64,000 nucleotides of DNA. Origin: Actinomycetales bacterium. GTDB taxonomy: Bacteria; Actinomycetota; Actinomycetes; Actinomycetales; Dermatophilaceae. Under the pieces are notes generated by a model, which saw only the letters and a list, made by a program, of their open reading frames with translations, was not told where the DNA came from and did no database searches. The DNA is taken from assembly GCA_016711095.1 (NCBI GenBank), contig JADJTP010000002.1:682001-746000 (forward strand), given 5' to 3'. The position numbers were made by a program, and so were the translations under genes. Positions 51,140-59,468 of this stretch are shown piece by piece; position 1 is the stretch's first letter; every line of letters starts with the position of its first letter.

Positions 51140-51943
51140 GTGAACGCCTTGGCCGCACGTCGCCGCCACCCCGCTGCCATCGCCATCCTGCTGCTGCTCG
51201 GATTGGCCCTGGTCGGCGCGGCATACTCGCTGCTTGCGCCGAAGCCGGCGCAGGCCGCCGCCCCCTCGGCGGCCGCAGCCGCCACGGCCGAGGATGCTGC
51301 GCTGGGTCGTCAACTCTTCCTCGCCAACTGTGCGACCTGCCACGGCCTGTCCGCCGAGGGCACCAAGAGCGGACCCACCCTCATCGGAGTCGGCGCGGCC
51401 TCGGTCGACTTCCAGGTCGGCACCGGGCGTATGCCGCTCGCCGGGCCGAACGTGCAGGCCCCGCGCATCGAGCAGGTCAAGTACACCGAGGAGCAGATCG
51501 CGGCGTTGGCGGCATACGTCGCGTCGCTGGCACCCGGCCCAGCCATCCCCGAAGGCAAGGAAGTCACCGGCGAGACCGGCAACGTCGCCCTCGGTGGCGA
51601 GATCTATCGCGTCAACTGCGCCATGTGCCACAACTTCGCGGGCTCTGGTGGTGCACTCACCCGCGGCAAGTACGCCCCGAGCCTTTACGGCGTCGAGGGC
51701 AAGTACGTCTACGAGGCCATGCTCACCGGCCCGCAGTCGATGCCGGTCTTCAACGACACGAACATCACGCCAGAGGGCAAAGCCTCGGTCATCGCCTACC
51801 TCAACGCGACGATGAACCAGCCAAACGTCGGAGGGATGAACCTCGGCAACCTCGGGCCGGTGTCCGAGGGCATGTTCATCTGGATCTTCGGCCTGCTGCT
51901 CATGATCGCCTGTGCCTTCTGGCTCGGCCAGAAGGCCGCCTGA
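51140..51943 (+). CDS. qcrC: Diheme cytochrome c subunit of the bcc complex
   Basis: A 267-residue membrane-anchored cytochrome with two c-type heme sites, CATCH (about residue 60) and CAMCH (about residue 162). The N-terminal signal anchor (AIAILLLLGLALVGAAYSLL) and a C-terminal helix (MFIWIFGLLLMIACAFWLG) place the hemes outside the membrane. Actinobacteria lack soluble cytochrome c, and this protein carries electrons directly to CtaC in a bcc-aa3 supercomplex. GTG start with AGGACTG upstream. Confidence 0.95.
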   Translation: MNALAARRRHPAAIAILLLLGLALVGAAYSLLAPKPAQAAAPSAAAAATAEDAALGRQLFLANCATCHGLSAEGTKSGPTLIGVGAASVDFQVGTGRMPLAGPNVQAPRIEQVKYTEEQIAALAAYVASLAPGPAIPEGKEVTGETGNVALGGEIYRVNCAMCHNFAGSGGALTRGKYAPSLYGVEGKYVYEAMLTGPQSMPVFNDTNITPEGKASVIAYLNATMNQPNVGGMNLGNLGPVSEGMFIWIFGLLLMIACAFWLGQKAA

Positions 51944-51977
51944 CCCCGCCACCACGACCGACAGGATCGATGACCGT

Positions 51978-53120
51978 ATGAGTGACCAGGTCAGCCCCAG
52001 CAGCGGCTCGGCGAGCGGCGCCGGCACCGTCTCCCTCGATACGGCTCATCAACACGGCACAGGTGGCCTGCCGGCCGTTTTCGAGAACCCGGGCCTGCCC
52101 CCACACGTCCACCGTGCCGCCGACGACGACCCGGTCGCCGCCAAGCGGGCCGAGCGTCAGGTTGCCGCGCTCTTCGTGCTCTCGATCCTGGGCACGGTGG
52201 GGTTCATCGTCAGCTACTTCACGATCGACTACACCAAGAGCGTCTTCATCCCCTTCATCGGGCTGACCAACCTGCTCAATGTCATGCTCGGGGTCACCCT
52301 GGGGATCTCGTTGCTGGGCATCGGCTTCGGTGTGGTGCACTGGGCCAAGACGATCATGTCCGACGAGGAGATCGCCGAAGACCGACACGAGCTCCGCTCC
52401 ACCGACGCCGATCGTCAGAGCGTCGGCGTGGTCCTTGCAGCGAGCGGGGAGTCGGCCCAACTGGCTCGTCGTCCGATGATCAAGGCCACGGCCGGGGCAG
52501 CCCTAGGACTCTTCGCCCTCCCGCTCACTGTCCAACTCGCAGGTTCGATGGGCAATCCGACCAAGGCTCTGGACGAACTCAAAGCGACGATCTGGGATGT
52601 ACCAGCCGGCGGTGAACCGATCCGCCTGGTCCGCGACCCTGAGCTCACCCCCATCAAGGCCTCCGACGTGACCATCGGGTCCGTCTTCCACGTGATGCCG
52701 GCGACGCTCATGGAACTGCGTGAGCACAACCTCGAGCAGGGCCACGCCGAATATCACGGGGTCCTGGAGGCCAAGGCCAAGGCCGCGGTGGTGCTCATGC
52801 GGCTCAACCCGTCTGAGTTCAAGGACGATGCCCTCGGCCGCAAGGCTCGTGAATGGGGCTTCGAAGGCATCGTCGCCTACTCCAAGATCTGCACCCACGT
52901 CGGCTGCCCGGTCGGGCTCTATGAACAGCAGACCCACCACTTGCTGTGCCCGTGCCACCAGTCGACGTTCGACGTCACCCGCGACTGCGAGGTGATCTTC
53001 GGCCCGGCCAAGCGAGCCTTGCCGCAGTTGAAGATCACGGTCGACGACGAGGGCTACCTCGTCGCCCCGCAGGGCTTCGCCGAGCCTGTCGGCCCGAGCT
53101 ACTGGGAGCGCCTCAAGTGA
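51978..53120 (+). CDS. qcrA: Rieske iron-sulfur subunit of the bcc complex
   Basis: A 380-residue protein with three N-terminal transmembrane helices typical of the actinobacterial form and a C-terminal Rieske domain binding [2Fe-2S] by CTHVGCPVG and CPCHQSTFD. Oxidises menaquinol and passes an electron to QcrC. The ATG at 51978 opens MSDQVSPSSGS. The 3' end overlaps qcrB by 4 nt (GTGA). Confidence 0.95.
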   Translation: MSDQVSPSSGSASGAGTVSLDTAHQHGTGGLPAVFENPGLPPHVHRAADDDPVAAKRAERQVAALFVLSILGTVGFIVSYFTIDYTKSVFIPFIGLTNLLNVMLGVTLGISLLGIGFGVVHWAKTIMSDEEIAEDRHELRSTDADRQSVGVVLAASGESAQLARRPMIKATAGAALGLFALPLTVQLAGSMGNPTKALDELKATIWDVPAGGEPIRLVRDPELTPIKASDVTIGSVFHVMPATLMELREHNLEQGHAEYHGVLEAKAKAAVVLMRLNPSEFKDDALGRKAREWGFEGIVAYSKICTHVGCPVGLYEQQTHHLLCPCHQSTFDVTRDCEVIFGPAKRALPQLKITVDDEGYLVAPQGFAEPVGPSYWERLK

Positions 53121-54841
53121 GTACCACTGCCTCCGGGCGCACCGCAGCCGATCTGCGCGCCGACGACACTGCTGCCGCCGCTCCCACGGGTAACGGCAGG
53201 GTTGCCGCGACCGCCGGGTGGGTCGATGAGCGCACGGGCCTGGCCAAGGGCACGGCATACCTGATGAAGAAGATCTTCCCCGATCACTGGAGCTTCATGC
53301 TCGGGGAGATCGCGATGTATTCCATGATCATCTGCCTGCTCACCGGGGTGTTCCTCAGCTTCTGGTTTGTCCCCAGCGCCGGGCTCATCCCGTATGCCGG
53401 GTCCTACCTTCCGTTGCAGGGCGTGGTCATGTCCGAGGCCTACTCCTCGACCCTGGCCATCTCCTTCGACGTTCGTGGCGGGCTGCTCATCCGCCAGATC
53501 CACCACTGGGCCGCCCTGATGTTCTGTGTGGCGATCACCGTTCACATGCTGCGGGTGTTCCTCACCGGAGCGTTCCGCAAGCCACGCGAGCTCAACTGGG
53601 TCATCGGCACGATCCTGTCGATGCTGGCCATCGTCGAGGGCTTCGCCGGCTACTCACTGCCTGACGACCTGCTCTCCGGCACCGGCATCCGCGCCGCCGA
53701 GGGCTTCATCCGCTCGATCCCCCTCATCGGGTCCTACACGTCCTACCTGCTCTTCGGCGGGGCGTTCCCAGGCGAGGCGATCATCCCCCGGTTGTACTCC
53801 CTGCACGTCCTGCTGCTGCCCGCGGTGCTCATCGGGCTCTTCACGGCGCACATCGTGCTCGTCTTCCTGCACAAGCACACCCAGTTCCCCGGCCCTGGCC
53901 GGACCAATGAGAACGTCGTCGGCTACCCGTTCATGCCCGTCTACACGGCCAAGGCCGGCGGCTTCTTCTTCATGGTGTTCGGCGTCCTCACGCTCATCTC
54001 GGCGCTCGTCACGATCAACCCGATCTGGGCCTACGGACCATATGACCCATCGCCGGTGACCGCCGGAGCGCAGCCCGACTGGTATATGGGATTCGCAGAC
54101 GGGGCCTTGCGGCTGTTGCCAGGCTTCCTGGAGTTCGAGCTCTTCGGCTTCACCTGGAGCATGAACGTCTTCCTCGGTGCAGTGGCCCTGATCCCGGTCA
54201 TCTACACCGTGGCCGGTGCCTATCCGTTCATCGAAGCCTGGGTGACCGGAGATAAGCGTGAGCACCACCTGCTGGACCGCCCGCGCAACGCTCCCGTCCG
54301 CACTGGGCTCGGCATGGCCGCCTTCTCGTTCTACGTGGTGCTCATGCTCGCAGCAGGCAACGACATCATGGCGATCAAGCTCAGCCTCTCGATCAACGAC
54401 ATCACCGTGCTGTTCCGGCTGCTCGTGTTCGTCGTTCCCGTGCTGGTCTTCTGGGTGACGAAGCGGATTTGCCTGTCGCTGCAACGTCACGACCGGGAGA
54501 AGGTCCTGCACGGTCGCGAGAGCGGCACGATCATCCGGACCGCCGACGGAAAGTTCTTCGAACGGCATGAAGACCTCGACGAGTTCGACCGGTTCAAGCT
54601 TGTGGCCTTCGAGGCCCCGGCTCCGATCGCGCTCGAGGCCCTGACCGACGCGAACGGCGTTGACGCCAAGGCCATCAAGAAGGCCAAGCGTCGGGCCCGA
54701 CTGTCGAGCTTCTACTTCAAGGACCGCGTTGAGCCCGTCTCCCCCGCCGAGCTCGCCGCCGCCCATCACCACGGAGAGCACGAGAGCATCTCGGGCGGCT
54801 CGACCCACGCCGCGATCAAGCACGACAAGCACAACGACTGA
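53117..54841 (+). CDS. qcrB: Cytochrome b subunit of the bcc complex
   Basis: The 574-residue quinol-oxidising subunit with eight or nine transmembrane helices. Heme-binding His pairs are in IRQIHHWAALMFCVAITVHML and in LYSLHVLLLPAVLIGLFTAHIV; the Qo-site motif is PDWY in GAQPDWYMGF. The C-terminal extension of about 100 residues is hydrophilic, with a His-rich ending. It starts at GTG 53117 inside the end of qcrA. QcrB is the target of the telacebec class in mycobacteria. A strong terminator follows. Confidence 0.95.
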   Translation: MSTTASGRTAADLRADDTAAAAPTGNGRVAATAGWVDERTGLAKGTAYLMKKIFPDHWSFMLGEIAMYSMIICLLTGVFLSFWFVPSAGLIPYAGSYLPLQGVVMSEAYSSTLAISFDVRGGLLIRQIHHWAALMFCVAITVHMLRVFLTGAFRKPRELNWVIGTILSMLAIVEGFAGYSLPDDLLSGTGIRAAEGFIRSIPLIGSYTSYLLFGGAFPGEAIIPRLYSLHVLLLPAVLIGLFTAHIVLVFLHKHTQFPGPGRTNENVVGYPFMPVYTAKAGGFFFMVFGVLTLISALVTINPIWAYGPYDPSPVTAGAQPDWYMGFADGALRLLPGFLEFELFGFTWSMNVFLGAVALIPVIYTVAGAYPFIEAWVTGDKREHHLLDRPRNAPVRTGLGMAAFSFYVVLMLAAGNDIMAIKLSLSINDITVLFRLLVFVVPVLVFWVTKRICLSLQRHDREKVLHGRESGTIIRTADGKFFERHEDLDEFDRFKLVAFEAPAPIALEALTDANGVDAKAIKKAKRRARLSSFYFKDRVEPVSPAELAAAHHHGEHESISGGSTHAAIKHDKHND

Positions 54842-54858
54842 CCTGCTGCGTTCCAGCC

Positions 54859-54900
54859 GAAGCGGCCGACCCGGGTGACCGGGTCGGCCGCTTCGTTTCT
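54859..54900 (+). terminator. Terminator hairpin after qcrB
   Basis: A perfect 15-bp stem (54859-54873 with 54880-54894) and 6-nt loop GGTGAC, followed by GTTTCTC. It lies 18 nt after the qcrB stop and ends the ctaE-qcrCAB operon. Confidence 0.85.
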
Positions 54901-54949
54901 CGGTGCCCATCCTCTCGGCACCGGCGGGACGCATGTTGCGCATCCGCGG

Positions 54950-55133
54950 ACGTGCCGTGAAAACCCACCCTGGTCGGCTTTTCCCGGGCCTGGGGAGCGG
55001 GACGGTCGGGAACCCAACCTTGGTCGACTTCCCCGTGGCCTGGGTGGCGGACGTGCCGTGAAAACCCACCCTGGTCGACTTTCTGGGGCCGGACGTGGCG
55101 GGATGGTCGGGAAACCCAAACCTGGTCGACAAA
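54950..55133. repeat. Four ~50-bp tandem repeats between qcrB and the DUF167 gene
   Basis: The core ACCCACCCTGGTCGACTT recurs at spacing 50, 51 and 51 nt (TGGTCG at 54971, 55021, 55072 and 55123). Units 1 and 3 carry CGTGCCGTGAAAACCC before the core; units 2 and 4 carry GGTCGGGAACCCAA, so the array is two copies of a ~101-bp pair. The region is noncoding between convergent genes; it does not look like CRISPR, since the inter-core sequence is itself repeated. Confidence 0.8.
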
Positions 55134-55156
55134 CCCGTGCGGCAGACGGCTGCGCG

Positions 55157-55432
55157 TCACCCCAACAGCTGCTGCAGCCGTGCTTGGCCGACACCGTCAT
55201 CGATCTCGATGTCGAGGACCTTCGTGCGGCTCGTCGCCCCGCTGACCAACCCCACCTGGCGCGGGCGGACCCCGAAGGCGTCGGCCACAGCGCGAAGCAC
55301 CGCCTCGGTCGCTGCACCGTCCACGGCCCGCTCAGTGACGCTGACAGCGAGAGCCTGCTGCGCTCCTGCCCCCCAGCAGCCCCCGACACGGGTCCTGGAG
55401 GCTCCAGGGCGCACGCGGACGGTCAGACGCAT
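55157..55432 (-). CDS. DUF167 (YggU) family protein
   Basis: A 91-residue protein of the DUF167/YggU family, opening MRLTVRVRPGASRTRVGG and containing the motif VRPRQVGLVSGATSRTKVLDIE. The function is unknown; the fold is a small alpha/beta. A longer reading from 55474 exists, but the conserved part begins at the ATG at 55432. Convergent with qcrB across the tandem repeats. Confidence 0.87.
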   Translation of the reverse strand: MRLTVRVRPGASRTRVGGCWGAGAQQALAVSVTERAVDGAATEAVLRAVADAFGVRPRQVGLVSGATSRTKVLDIEIDDGVGQARLQQLLG

Positions 55433-55488
55433 TCGGGTCCACCTCGCCCGCTTGCGTGGCTCAGACGAGCCCACAGGGCCGGCGCGCC

Positions 55489-55535
55489 GCCGTGATGTGG
55501 TCTCGGCTGCGCAGCAGGCGAGAGCACATCACGGC
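55489..55535. repeat. 17-bp inverted repeat between DUF167 and the metallopeptidase
   Basis: GCCGTGATGTGGTCTCG (55489-55505) pairs with CGAGAGCACATCACGGC (55519-55535) with one mismatch; the 13-nt loop contains the palindrome GCTGCGCAGC. It lies between divergent genes and may be an operator or RNA structure. No further gene was found in 55536-55668. Confidence 0.65.
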
Positions 55536-55668
55536 CGCCCGAAAACGCCTGGGCCGCGCTGCAGCCGCTGGGCCAGCGGTCGGCGCGGAACTCCTGCGGG
55601 TCGAGATGCGCGAGAAGGGCGCCCGGCCGCCGGGGCCCATTGGCAGAGTCCGTGAGAGCCTGTCTTTC

Positions 55669-56031
55669 ATGAGCGCGCGCTCTTTCCGGCTGACACCCGA
55701 GCAGTTCGATGCCGCCGTCGAGGAGGCCCTGGAGCTCATCCCAGAGCAGTTCCAGCAGGCGTTGAACAACATCGCCATCCTCGTGGAACCCGAGCCGCCG
55801 CTGGACGAGGGCGAGGTGCTCGGTCTGTATGACGGAGTGCCGCTCACCGAGTGGGCGGCCGACGACGCGACCGGGCTGCCAGGGCGCATCTACGTCTTCC
55901 AGGGTCCCCTCGAGCGGATGTGCGACTCCCGCGATGATCTGCTCGAAGAGATCGCGGTCACCGTCGTTCATGAAGTCGCACATCACTTCGGCATCGGCGA
56001 CGAGCGTCTGCACGAGCTCGGCTGGGGGTGA
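55669..56031 (+). CDS. Metallopeptidase family protein (zincin-like, DUF1025)
   Basis: A 120-residue minimal zincin: SFRLTPEQFDAAVEEALELIPEQF at the N terminus and the active-site ending TVVHEVAHHFGIGDERLHELG, an HExxHxxGxxD motif. Members are cytoplasmic, and no substrate is established. ATG 55669 (MSARSFRL) is preferred; the frame is open upstream without similarity to the family. It is followed by a 15-bp repeat array and a terminator. Confidence 0.87.
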   Translation: MSARSFRLTPEQFDAAVEEALELIPEQFQQALNNIAILVEPEPPLDEGEVLGLYDGVPLTEWAADDATGLPGRIYVFQGPLERMCDSRDDLLEEIAVTVVHEVAHHFGIGDERLHELGWG

Positions 56032-56071
56032 CCGCCGGCTGCCGCGGTCGGGGCGCGGCAGTCGGGACGGC

Positions 56072-56221
56072 GGCCTGGAAACCAGCCGCCCACAAACCAG
56101 CCGCCCGGAAGCCAGCCGACCGGAAACCAGCCGACCGGAATCCAGCGGCCTGGAAGCCAGCGGCCTGGAAACCAGCCGACCGGAAACTAGCGGCCCAGAC
56201 ACTAGCCGCCCAGAAACTAGC
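56072..56221. repeat. Ten 15-bp tandem repeats downstream of the metallopeptidase
   Basis: Ten imperfect 15-bp units, consensus CGACCGGAAACCAGC, follow the stop at 56031 and end just before the terminator. Open frames pass through on both strands only because the unit lacks stops; none has a start or partner domain. The array is taken as noncoding. Confidence 0.85.
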
Positions 56222-56228
56222 CGCAGAA

Positions 56229-56268
56229 GCGCCACGGCGGGGCCCCCCGAGGGGCCCCGCCGTGGCGC
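56229..56268. terminator. Bidirectional terminator between the metallopeptidase and ctaF
   Basis: A perfect 18-bp stem (56229-56246 with 56251-56268) and loop CCGA. It serves the metallopeptidase gene from the left and ctaF from the right. There is no strong T-run, as is common in actinobacteria. Confidence 0.8.
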
Positions 56269-56283
56269 GCTCTGTCACTGAGG

Positions 56284-56700
56284 TCAGTTGGCGTGCTCGC
56301 CCTTGAAGTGCTCAAAGGTCCACCCGATGAGAGCGACGCACCCGATCGCGAACGCGATCATGAAGAGCCACCAGCCGACGGCCAGGCCCGCGAAGGCCAA
56401 CGCCGAGGAGAAGCCAAGGGCCAGCGGCCACCATGAGCTGGGCGTGAAGAAGCCATAGTCTCCCTCAACGTCGGAGATCTCGCCCTCGGGGTTGTCGTCG
56501 GGCAGGTTCTCGAACTTGCGGTTCGTCACCCAGAGATACCAACCGGCCAAGGCCATCATGAGCGCCGAGATGAACAGGGCGATCGGGCCGGCGACCTCAG
56601 GGACCCTTCCGAAGTCCTTCTGCTGCCATCCGGCGTAGAGCGGGACCATGGCCAACAAGAAGATCATCAGGATGATGAACATCCGCCAAGCGACCTTCAC
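56284..56700 (-). CDS. ctaF: Cytochrome c oxidase subunit 4, actinobacterial
   Basis: A 138-residue membrane subunit found only in actinobacterial aa3 oxidases, with four helices in two pairs (MFIILMIFLLAMVPLYAGW, VAGPIALFISALMMALAGWY, then two near the C terminus) and the signature ISDVEGDYGFFTPSSWWPLALG. The GTG at 56700 is 4 nt after the ctaD stop. It is the last gene of the ctaC-ctaD-ctaF run. Confidence 0.92.
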   Translation of the reverse strand: MKVAWRMFIILMIFLLAMVPLYAGWQQKDFGRVPEVAGPIALFISALMMALAGWYLWVTNRKFENLPDDNPEGEISDVEGDYGFFTPSSWWPLALGFSSALAFAGLAVGWWLFMIAFAIGCVALIGWTFEHFKGEHAN

Positions 56701-56704
56701 GGCG

Positions 56705-58459
56705 TCACTCCTTGTTCTTGTCGGAGGCGGTGACGCCGATCTCGGCGGCGCCGAGGACCTTCTGCATCGTCGACGGATCGGGGGTCGGACCGGCCGGCGG
56801 CGCCGCCTGCGGGTGATGCAGGTCGAAGGCCGGGCGCTCGGAACGGATCCGGGGCAGGCTGTTGAAGTTGTGCCGCGGCGGCGGGCAGGAGGTCGCCCAC
56901 TCCAGCGAGTTGCCGTAACCCCAGGGGTCATCGACAGTCACCAACGGGGCCGTGCGCCACGTCTTCCACACGTTGTAGAGGAAGGGCAGCATCGACAGTC
57001 CGAGCAGGACCGACCCCATCGTCGAGATGATGTTGCCCGTCTGGAAGCCTTCTTCGACGAGGTAGTCGGCGTAGCGGCGAGTCATGCCCTGAATGCCCAG
57101 CAAGTGCTGGACAAAGAAGGTCAGGTGGAAGCCGATGAAGAGCATCCAGAAGTGGATCTTGCCAAGGCGCTCGTCGAGCATCCGGCCGGTGAGCTTGGGC
57201 CACCAGAAGTAGTAGCCGGCGAACATCGCGAACACCACGGTGCCGAAGACGGTGTAGTGGAAGTGGGCGACGATGAAGTAGGTATCGGAGATGTGGAAGT
57301 CGATCGCCGGGCTGGCCATCATGACGCCGGTAATGCCACCGAAGAGGAAGGTGGTCAGGAAGCCAAGCGCCCAGATCAGCGGGGTGTGGAACGTCAGGGA
57401 CCCGCCCCACATCGTCCCGATCCAGTTGAAGAACTTCACCCCGGTCGGGACCGCGATGAGCATCGTCATAATGGCGAAGAACGGCAGCAGCACCTGACCC
57501 GTCACGTAGAGGTGGTGGGCCCACACCGCGACCGACAGGCCGGCGATGGCCACGGTGGCGAAGATCAGGGTCTTGTAACCGAAGATCGGCCGACGTGACA
57601 TGACCGGGAAGATTTCGCTGATCACCCCGAAGAAGGGCAAGGCCAGCACATAGACCTCGGGATGGCCGAAGAACCAGAAGAGGTGCTGCCAGAGCATGGC
57701 CCCGCCGGCCTCGACGTCATAGATGTGCATCCCGAACCGGCGGTCGCCGCCGAGTCCGAAGAGGGCGACAGCAAGGACCGGGAAGATGATCAGGGCGAGC
57801 AACGCCGTGACCAGAACGGTCCAGGTGAAGATGGGCATCCGGAACATCGTCATGCCGGGAGCGCGCATGCAGATGATCGTCGTGATGAAGTTGACCGACC
57901 CGAGGATCGTGCCGAAACCGGTCAGGGCCAAGCCGAAGACACCCAGGTCCGTGCCCAAGCCGGGGCTGTAGACCGAGTTGGACAGCGGCACATACATGAA
58001 CCAGCCGAACGAGGCCGCGCCCTGAGGGGTGAGGAAGCCGAGGGCCGCCACGAGCCCGCCCAACACGTACAGCCAGTAGGCGTACATGTTCAGGCGTGGG
58101 AAGGCCACGTCGGGGGCGCCGATCTGCAACGGCACGAGCGCGTTCGCGAAACCGGCGAACAGCGGTGTCGCAAAGAGCAACAGCATGATCAGGCCGTGCA
58201 TGGTGAACAGCTGGTTGAACTGCTCGGGGTTGTCGACGACCTGAAGCCCAGGCGCCGCGAGCTCGGCGCGGATGACAAGGGCCATCGCGCCCCCGAGCAG
58301 GAAGAAGACGAACGACGTGATGAAGTAGAGGTTGCCGATCTTCTTGTGATCGGTCGTCGTGATCCAGCTGTAGAACGTCGCTCCGGGCTTGATCCGCGGG
58401 TGCTCGACCCGGGTGGCCGAGTCGCTCGTCACCTCGGGTCGGGAAATCGTCGCAGTCAT
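56705..58459 (-). CDS. ctaD: Cytochrome c oxidase subunit I
   Basis: Catalytic subunit of the aa3 oxidase, 584 residues, with twelve transmembrane helices. Heme a and heme a3-CuB ligands are in FTMHGLIMLLLFATP, WQHLFWFFGHPEVYVLALP, VWAHHLYVTGQ and FHYTVFG; the K-channel Tyr follows the cross-linked His. ATG 58459 overlaps the ctaC stop by 1 nt. Electrons arrive from QcrC through CtaC. Confidence 0.97.
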   Translation of the reverse strand: MTATISRPEVTSDSATRVEHPRIKPGATFYSWITTTDHKKIGNLYFITSFVFFLLGGAMALVIRAELAAPGLQVVDNPEQFNQLFTMHGLIMLLLFATPLFAGFANALVPLQIGAPDVAFPRLNMYAYWLYVLGGLVAALGFLTPQGAASFGWFMYVPLSNSVYSPGLGTDLGVFGLALTGFGTILGSVNFITTIICMRAPGMTMFRMPIFTWTVLVTALLALIIFPVLAVALFGLGGDRRFGMHIYDVEAGGAMLWQHLFWFFGHPEVYVLALPFFGVISEIFPVMSRRPIFGYKTLIFATVAIAGLSVAVWAHHLYVTGQVLLPFFAIMTMLIAVPTGVKFFNWIGTMWGGSLTFHTPLIWALGFLTTFLFGGITGVMMASPAIDFHISDTYFIVAHFHYTVFGTVVFAMFAGYYFWWPKLTGRMLDERLGKIHFWMLFIGFHLTFFVQHLLGIQGMTRRYADYLVEEGFQTGNIISTMGSVLLGLSMLPFLYNVWKTWRTAPLVTVDDPWGYGNSLEWATSCPPPRHNFNSLPRIRSERPAFDLHHPQAAPPAGPTPDPSTMQKVLGAAEIGVTASDKNKE

Positions 58460-59370
58460 CAGTTGCTCCCGGTCGGGGTCGGGACCATCTTGAGGTCGTC
58501 GGGGTTCATGGTTTCGCGGTTGAGCGTGTTGGGCAGCTGACCGGTCTGGCCGAGGCCCTTGAGCTTGGCCATCTCAGCGTCGAAGTCGGCCTGCGACACG
58601 ACCTTGACCTTGAAGAGCATCTGCGAGTGGTAGGCGCCGCACAACTCGGCGCACTTGCCCTGGAACTCGCCGATCTGGGTGGGCGTCACCTGGAGCCGGT
58701 TGGTTTTGCCGGGGATCATGTCCAGCTTGACCAGGAACGCGGGAACCCAGAAGGAGTGGATGACGTCGCGCGCATTGAGGACGAACTGCACCCGCTTGTC
58801 GACCGGCAGGTAGAGCACCGGCTGCGGCGTGCCGGTCGTCCCACCGTTGGGGTTGAGCTCGGAGTGCACACCCGTCTGATAGACGTCGGCGTCGACATAG
58901 TTGAAGTCCCAGCTCCACTGCTTGCCCACGACATTGATCGTGTAATCGGGCTTGGCGGAGACGTCCATGAGCACGGCCTCGTCCCGGGCGGTGTAGAAGA
59001 ACAACACCGCCACCATGAGCACGGGGACCACGGTGTAGAGCAGCTCGATCGGGATGTTGTAACGCAGCTGCGGGGGCAGCTCCGGGTCATCCTTCTTGCG
59101 CCGATAGGCGACCATGCACCAGATCGTCAAACCCCAGACGAGCAGGCCGACAGCCAGCCCGGCGATCCAGGTGCCCACCCACAACGTTGTGATTCGGCCC
59201 GTCTCGCTCGTGACGTGCTGGCCAGCCGAACCTTCAGGCAACCAGCCGCTCCCGGCGCTGCTGTTGACGTTGGCACAGCCGGAAAGCAGGAGCGTGGCGG
59301 AGACCGCCAGCCCAGTGAGTGTCAATCCCCGCCGCGAAACGCGAGCGGAGGTGTCTGCGTGCTTGCGCAA
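58459..59370 (-). CDS. ctaC: Cytochrome c oxidase subunit II
   Basis: A lipoprotein subunit with the CuA centre. From TTG 59370 it has 303 residues: signal with lipobox LLLSGC, two transmembrane helices, and a C-terminal cupredoxin domain with CAELCGAYHSQML plus the upstream His in DVIHSFWVP. TTG is chosen because GGAAGG lies 6 nt before it; upstream GTG or ATG codons in frame would add a long non-family tail. Leader of the oxidase run. Confidence 0.94.
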   Translation of the reverse strand: MRKHADTSARVSRRGLTLTGLAVSATLLLSGCANVNSSAGSGWLPEGSAGQHVTSETGRITTLWVGTWIAGLAVGLLVWGLTIWCMVAYRRKKDDPELPPQLRYNIPIELLYTVVPVLMVAVLFFYTARDEAVLMDVSAKPDYTINVVGKQWSWDFNYVDADVYQTGVHSELNPNGGTTGTPQPVLYLPVDKRVQFVLNARDVIHSFWVPAFLVKLDMIPGKTNRLQVTPTQIGEFQGKCAELCGAYHSQMLFKVKVVSQADFDAEMAKLKGLGQTGQLPNTLNRETMNPDDLKMVPTPTGSN

Positions 59371-59456
59371 CGGGCACCTTCCGAATACAGAGTGACTGCT
59401 CGTGTGTGGGGCAACCCTACCGCGCACGGATGGCCCGTTGTCGGCAGGGGTGGCGA

Positions 59457-59462
59457 TAACCT
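59457..59462 (+). promoter_or_regulatory. -10 hexamer TAACCT for the desulfurase-like gene
   Basis: TAACCT is followed by 6 nt and the GTG at 59469, with no ribosome site. Confidence 0.5.
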
Positions 59463-59468
59463 CGGGAC

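Noticed and set aside
54950..55133. CRISPR array
   Set aside because: Only four units, the supposed spacers are repeated too, and no cas genes are near.
56028..56306. Pentapeptide-repeat protein coded by the 15-bp array
   Set aside because: The period merely keeps all frames open; no start signal, no A(D/N)LXX pattern and a terminator interrupts it.
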